From DAOSVX01 sp964616495 (GTDB lineage Bacteria; Bacillota_I; Bacilli_A; RF39; UBA660), in assembly GCA_964616495.1 (NCBI GenBank), contig CAZTRF010000039.1, positions 1 through 8,993 of the forward strand: 8,993 nucleotides of DNA, given 5' to 3'. The notes under the pieces are model-generated. The model had not been told where the DNA came from. It did no database searches and worked only from the letters and a program-made list of their open reading frames with translations. The translations under genes and the position numbers were made by a program. Position 1 is the first letter of the stretch. Every line of letters begins with the position of its first letter. Below, piece after piece: positions 5,539-8,993 of the stretch.

Positions 5539-6363
5539 ATGGAAATAAATACTGGTAATCAATTAAAGGGCTATATTCAAAGGGAAATAAAAGAACATTC
5601 TATGCATTCTAATTATGGATTTAATTATTTCTTTTGTCGCTCATTCTTAGAGCGCCTTTATCATGAACATGAAAACTTTTTTATATTAAGGGGCAGTTTT
5701 TCTCAATTTACAAATATCGGAGAAATAAAGAGGCCTCTTACAGATATTGATTTAATAACTTTTAACTATATTGGTGAAGGAAGAGATCGTATTGAGAGCA
5801 CTATTAATGATAGTGACGGTCCTATAAGATTTAAAATAAAAAATAAATTTGTTACTACTAATTCAACTATTAATTACCGAATATTGTGCCATTTTGATCA
5901 GATACAAAATTTAATATCAGTAGATTTTAAAAAGCAAGAAGAATATCAACCATTAAAAAAGGAAATGCCTATCTTATTTTCTAAAGATAAACCTTTCGAT
6001 GTAAATGTGACCTCTCTAGAAAGGGCTTTAGCATTAAAATTATATGTTGTTCTCTTAAATTTTTATTTAAATAAGGTCCTGGGGAAAGAATCCCGTCGAT
6101 TAAAAGATTTTTATGATATATATACTCTAATGGGTCAACAAAATATTGATATGAATCAAGTTAAAATTATTTTAGAAGGATTTATTCAAAAAGATGAATT
6201 TTTAAAAGATTTTAAACTAAGTGACAACATCTTTGATCCACATTTTATTGAGACTAACTTAGGAAATTGGAACGAAGAAAAAAAGAAATATGGCTTTACT
6301 TCTGATATTTCTCTTAGCGATGCCGTTTCTGTTGCCGAAGAGACAATCAAGCATTTAAGATAA
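5539..6363 (+). CDS. AbiEii/AbiGii-type nucleotidyltransferase, possible toxin
   Basis: A 274-residue protein of the nucleotidyltransferase AbiEii toxin family. FFILRGSFSQF (47-57) holds the Gly-Ser motif, RPLTDIDL (65-72) holds the metal-binding pair D69 and D71, and SVDF (127-130) offers a third acid. SLERALALKL (159-168) and RRLKDFYDIYTL (196-207) match the conserved C-terminal blocks. Members transfer nucleotides, in some systems to tRNA acceptor ends, and block growth; AbiE systems act against phages as type IV toxin-antitoxin pairs. No AbiEi-type (winged-helix) antitoxin gene lies on either side: upstream is the divergent FemABX gene and downstream the facing ffh gene, whose stop directly abuts this one. 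It may be an orphan, have a distant or unrelated partner, or be a domesticated enzyme. A lone gene on the opposite strand next to ffh, where rpsP often lies, suggests insertion (inference). Confidence 0.8.
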   Translation: MEINTGNQLKGYIQREIKEHSMHSNYGFNYFFCRSFLERLYHEHENFFILRGSFSQFTNIGEIKRPLTDIDLITFNYIGEGRDRIESTINDSDGPIRFKIKNKFVTTNSTINYRILCHFDQIQNLISVDFKKQEEYQPLKKEMPILFSKDKPFDVNVTSLERALALKLYVVLLNFYLNKVLGKESRRLKDFYDIYTLMGQQNIDMNQVKIILEGFIQKDEFLKDFKLSDNIFDPHFIETNLGNWNEEKKKYGFTSDISLSDAVSVAEETIKHLR

Positions 6364-7671
6364 TTAAGATGGGAATTTCATATTTCCATTTTTAAATTGT
6401 TTCATCATTTTTTTCATTTCTTCAAATTGTTTTAATAGTCTATTTATTTCTTCTACCGAACGACCACAACCTTTAGATATTCTTAGCTTTCTAGTATACT
6501 TTAAACAATCAGGATTTTTTCTCTCATAAGGAGTCATCGAAAGAATAATAGCTTCTACATGAGCCATCTGTTTAGGGTCTAATTTAACATCATTTAAACC
6601 CATATTACGAGCTCCAGGAACTAATTTTAATAAGTTTTCTAATGGCCCTAATTTTTTTATTTGTTTTAAATTAGTTAAAAAGTCTTCTAAATCATACTTA
6701 CCACTTTGAAGTTTTTTAGCTTGATCTTTAACTTCTTCTTCATCAATAACCCCTTCTACTTTTTCGGCTATTGATAAAATATCTCCCATTCCTAAAATTC
6801 TTTCAGCCATTCTAACAGGATGAAACTCAGCTAGTCCATCCATTTTTTCAGAGTCTCCAACGTATTTAATTGGTACCTTAGTTAAATGTCTTACTGATAA
6901 AGCAACCCCTCCTAAGGTATCTCCATCTAATTTAGTAAGAATAGTCCCCGTAAGTTTAAGTTTGTCATTAAAACCTGTGATAACATTAATAGCATCTTGT
7001 CCCATCATCGCATCAATAACTAAAATTATTTCATCAGGCTTTGTTAATTCAGTAATTCTAATAAGTTCGTTCATTAAATTTTCATCTACATGAAGTCTTC
7101 CGGCTGTATCTATAATTATATAATCTAAGTTGTTTTCTTTTGCATATATTAGAGCATCATTAGCTATTTCCTCTGGTTTTTTATTATCTTCACTAAAAAC
7201 CGGAATATCTAATTGTTTACCAATTTGTTTTAATTGATCTATAGCAGCTGGCCTATAAATATCACAAGCCACTAATAATGGCTTACGATTAAATTTTTTT
7301 CTTAACATCAATCCAAGTTTGCCAGCTGTAGTAGTTTTCCCACTACCTTGAAGACCAGCTAACATTAGAATGGCTGGTTTTTTATCAGTTTCTAACGGAA
7401 CATAATCTTCTCCTAAAAGAGAAACCAATTCATCTTTTACTAGCTTAATAAATAATTCTTCTGGTTTTATTGATTTACTAACTTCTAACCCTAAAGCTTT
7501 TTCCTTGACATTATTAACAAATTCTTTAGTGACCTGATAATTGACATCGGCCTCTAACAAAGCAACTCTTATTTCTCGCATTGCTTCACTAATGTTTTCT
7601 TCAGTAATGCGCCCCATTCCTTTAATATTTTTGATGGCTTTGGCTAATTTATCTCCCATATATTCAAACAT
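6364..7671 (-). CDS. ffh: Signal recognition particle protein Ffh (SRP54)
   Basis: A 435-residue GTPase with full NG and M domains. GLQGSGKTTTAGKL (106-119, P-loop), CDIYRPAAIDQL (136-147), DTAGR (188-192), TKLDGD (246-251), and M-domain segments LGPLENLLKLVPG (341-353) and TRKLRISKGCGRSVEEIN (393-410) that bind 4.5S/SRP RNA. It binds signal sequences at the ribosome and delivers the complex to FtsY at the membrane. The usual GSG of the RNA-binding motif reads GCG here (Cys402). The C-terminal tail is short and moderately rich in methionine. SD AAAGGTG (7678-7684) lies six bases before the ATG. It begins 15 bases after tmk ends and is the last gene of the operon. Its stop abuts that of the facing AbiEii-like gene, leaving no room for a normal terminator. 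Confidence 0.97.
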   Translation of the reverse strand: MFEYMGDKLAKAIKNIKGMGRITEENISEAMREIRVALLEADVNYQVTKEFVNNVKEKALGLEVSKSIKPEELFIKLVKDELVSLLGEDYVPLETDKKPAILMLAGLQGSGKTTTAGKLGLMLRKKFNRKPLLVACDIYRPAAIDQLKQIGKQLDIPVFSEDNKKPEEIANDALIYAKENNLDYIIIDTAGRLHVDENLMNELIRITELTKPDEIILVIDAMMGQDAINVITGFNDKLKLTGTILTKLDGDTLGGVALSVRHLTKVPIKYVGDSEKMDGLAEFHPVRMAERILGMGDILSIAEKVEGVIDEEEVKDQAKKLQSGKYDLEDFLTNLKQIKKLGPLENLLKLVPGARNMGLNDVKLDPKQMAHVEAIILSMTPYERKNPDCLKYTRKLRISKGCGRSVEEINRLLKQFEEMKKMMKQFKNGNMKFPS

Positions 7672-7686
7672 TTATATCACCTTTTT

Positions 7687-8361
7687 CTATTTTAAAACAT
7701 TTTCTTTAATATATAAAAATATTTCTTCGCTTATTTCTTCAATAGGTTTTATTCCCTCAGCACAGGAACAATCAATTATATGCCATCCTTTTTCTGTTGC
7801 CACTGTTTTACCAGCTTTTTCAATATGATGCAAATATTCATTGTCACTTTCATGAATATCTTTTTTTTGATTTTCACTTCTTTTTTCTAATAATTCATTT
7901 CTCGTTTTATCATCTAAAGATAAATATATCACTGCATCTGGTCGTGGTAATCCCAAATCATTAAATTCAAAATTTTCAATCCAGTTTACAGCTTCCATAA
8001 TATCTTTTTTATTGTGAAATTTACCGGCTTGAAAAACCATATTAGATGTTGTATAACGATCTAAAATCAATATTTTGCCTTGTTCAAGTTCTTTTTTTAA
8101 AATTTTATGATAAGTAGCAATTCTATCTACTGCAAAAAAAGCACAAGCTGTTTTATAATTAATACAATTGATATTTGTGCCAAATTCACCATTTAAATAC
8201 ATTTTTGCTAATGCCGATTGATAGTAATCATATGATGGAAAACTATACATCATTGTTTTATATTTATTTTTTCTTAATTTCTTAACCAACTGGGTTGCTT
8301 GAGTATATTTACCAGTACTGTCAACCCCTTCAATAACTATTATTTTGCCTTTTTTATTCAT
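7687..8361 (-). CDS. tmk: Thymidylate (dTMP) kinase
   Basis: A 224-residue nucleotide kinase that converts dTMP to dTDP with ATP. It shows IIVIEGVDSTGKYTQATQL with the P-loop at 11-20, FAVDR (76-80) that helps hold the substrate, and DRYTTSNMVFQAGK (101-114), the DRY segment typical of dTMP kinases. The lid region reads KKDIHESDNEYL (167-178), and a strand-loop near VATEKGWHIIDC fits the adenine-binding end. Length is near the family norm (about 205-230). The ATG at 8361 overlaps the TGA stop of ylxM (ATGA), and GAGGAG lies five bases upstream. It stands between ylxM and ffh, an uncommon place for it; a second tmk elsewhere in the genome is possible. Confidence 0.9.
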   Translation of the reverse strand: MNKKGKIIVIEGVDSTGKYTQATQLVKKLRKNKYKTMMYSFPSYDYYQSALAKMYLNGEFGTNINCINYKTACAFFAVDRIATYHKILKKELEQGKILILDRYTTSNMVFQAGKFHNKKDIMEAVNWIENFEFNDLGLPRPDAVIYLSLDDKTRNELLEKRSENQKKDIHESDNEYLHHIEKAGKTVATEKGWHIIDCSCAEGIKPIEEISEEIFLYIKENVLK

Positions 8362-8642
8362 AAATACTCCTCTATTTTATGTCTTAATTCTTCTATACTA
8401 TCTGACTTATTCACATTATCTTTTATTTTTTGTAAGTGTAATTTTTTCTCATAATCATCTAATTTTTCTAATACGGTTTTAACCATTTTTTGAATGGCGC
8501 TTCTGCTTACCTTTTTATTTTCAGCTATTTCACCATAAGATAAATCTTCATTATAATATTCTTCAAAATATTCTTTTTCTTTTTCAGTTAATAAGTTTTT
8601 ATAACAATCAAATAGTTCGTTATAATAAATAAATTCTTTCAT
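8358..8642 (-). CDS. ylxM: YlxM-like helix-turn-helix protein, SRP-associated
   Basis: A 94-residue protein with YNELFDCYKNLLTEKEKEYF and YYNEDLSYGEIAENKKVSRS, the sigma-4-like helix-turn-helix of the YlxM/p13 family (UPF0122), followed by a charged C-terminal helix. Homologues are encoded next to ffh and ftsY and are linked to signal recognition particle function. It starts on the last base of the ftsY stop (TAATG) and ends in a TGA that overlaps the tmk start (ATGA), so the three are translationally coupled. AAGGA (8652-8656) lies nine bases before the ATG. The TGA here, beside abundant TGG tryptophan codons, supports the standard code. Confidence 0.9.
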   Translation of the reverse strand: MKEFIYYNELFDCYKNLLTEKEKEYFEEYYNEDLSYGEIAENKKVSRSAIQKMVKTVLEKLDDYEKKLHLQKIKDNVNKSDSIEELRHKIEEYL

Positions 8643-8993
8643 TACATCATATCCTTAAATAAACCATAAATATAACTTTCAATATCAAATGGTATTAAAT
8701 CGGCCTCTTTTTCTCCAAGTCCAACAAATTTGACTGGAAGATTAACTGATTCTTTAATAGCAAGGACAATACCCCCTTTAGCTGTACCATCTAATTTAGT
8801 AAGTACTATCCCTGTAATATTGGTTATTTCTTTGAAAGCTTCCGCCTGTTTAATTCCATTTTGACCGGTTGTAGCATCAATAATTAATAATGTTTCTTGA
8901 GGAGCACCTTCTATATGAGTCCCTATCACTTTATTAATTTTTTCTAATTCTTTCATTAAATTAGTTTTATTTTGAAGTCTTCCAGCCGTATCA
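8642..8993 (-). CDS. ftsY: Signal recognition particle receptor FtsY, C-terminal part
   Basis: The frame runs in from the right window edge; only the last 116 residues and one base of a codon are visible. They begin DTAGRLQNKTNLMKEL (GTPase G3 region) and continue with DATTGQNG, TKLDGTAKGG (G4) and FVGLGEKEADLIPFD, all specific to FtsY rather than Ffh. FtsY docks the Ffh-ribosome complex at the membrane. The Met at 8956 lies inside the conserved domain and is not the start; P-loop and N domain lie beyond the window. The stop TAA shares one base with the ylxM start. Confidence 0.95.
   Translation of the reverse strand, partial: DTAGRLQNKTNLMKELEKINKVIGTHIEGAPQETLLIIDATTGQNGIKQAEAFKEITNITGIVLTKLDGTAKGGIVLAIKESVNLPVKFVGLGEKEADLIPFDIESYIYGLFKDMM

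Noticed and set aside
7541..7828. Open frame on the + strand across the ffh-tmk junction
   Set aside because: Spans two well-supported opposite-strand genes and shows no start signal.
1..8993. CRISPR array, insertion sequence or attachment site
   Set aside because: No spaced direct repeats, no transposase or integrase frame, and no repeat of the tRNA 3' end elsewhere in the window were seen; the Cas4-like domain alone is not evidence for CRISPR.
1..8993. Mycoplasma-type code with TGA as tryptophan
   Set aside because: Tryptophans in the genes are encoded by TGG, and the only TGA at a gene end (8360-8358) overlaps the tmk start as a normal stop.

Overview
The window is AT-rich DNA from a low-GC Bacillota-type bacterium. 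Supporting signs are strong AGGAGG-like ribosome binding sites, an ftsY-ylxM-ffh secretion block, an omega subunit of the Bacillus type, a FemABX peptidoglycan ligase and a CotD-like cysteine-rich coat protein. Tryptophan is written TGG, and the one TGA stop (end of ylxM) overlaps the next start codon, so the standard bacterial code fits. A run of ten N shows this is a scaffolded draft assembly, perhaps a metagenome-assembled genome from an uncultured Bacilli/Erysipelotrichia-like lineage (inference).

Layout from left to right. Positions 1-137 hold the 3' part of a tRNA-Ala(UGC) gene on the + strand and its terminator. Facing it on the - strand is a run of genes read right to left: a divided FemABX gene (5420 to 4214, broken by the N gap), the CotD-like gene (4140-3835), a P-loop kinase (3758-3273), a Nudix-ASCH fusion (3262-2405), a large DUF2779 protein with a Cas4-like nuclease half and a DEDD exonuclease-like half (2345-471), and rpoZ (418-227). 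Terminators after FemABX, after the CotD-like gene and after rpoZ divide this into at least three transcription units: femABX, cotD-like, and kinase/Nudix-ASCH/DUF2779/rpoZ.

Positions 5539-6363 carry a solitary AbiEii-like nucleotidyltransferase on the + strand with a strong extended -10 promoter. It is divergent from FemABX and runs stop-to-stop into ffh. From 8993 down to 6364 (- strand) lies the protein-targeting operon ftsY (3' part only), ylxM, tmk, ffh, with overlapping or nearly abutting genes. The insertion of a dTMP kinase between ylxM and ffh is unusual.

The ftsY/ylxM/ffh products form the signal recognition particle and receptor. The kinase, Nudix-ASCH fusion and DUF2779 nuclease form a possible nucleotide/nucleic-acid processing cluster of unknown purpose. 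This cluster and the nearby AbiEii-like gene are the best candidates for undescribed biology, but no established defence system is complete in the window.
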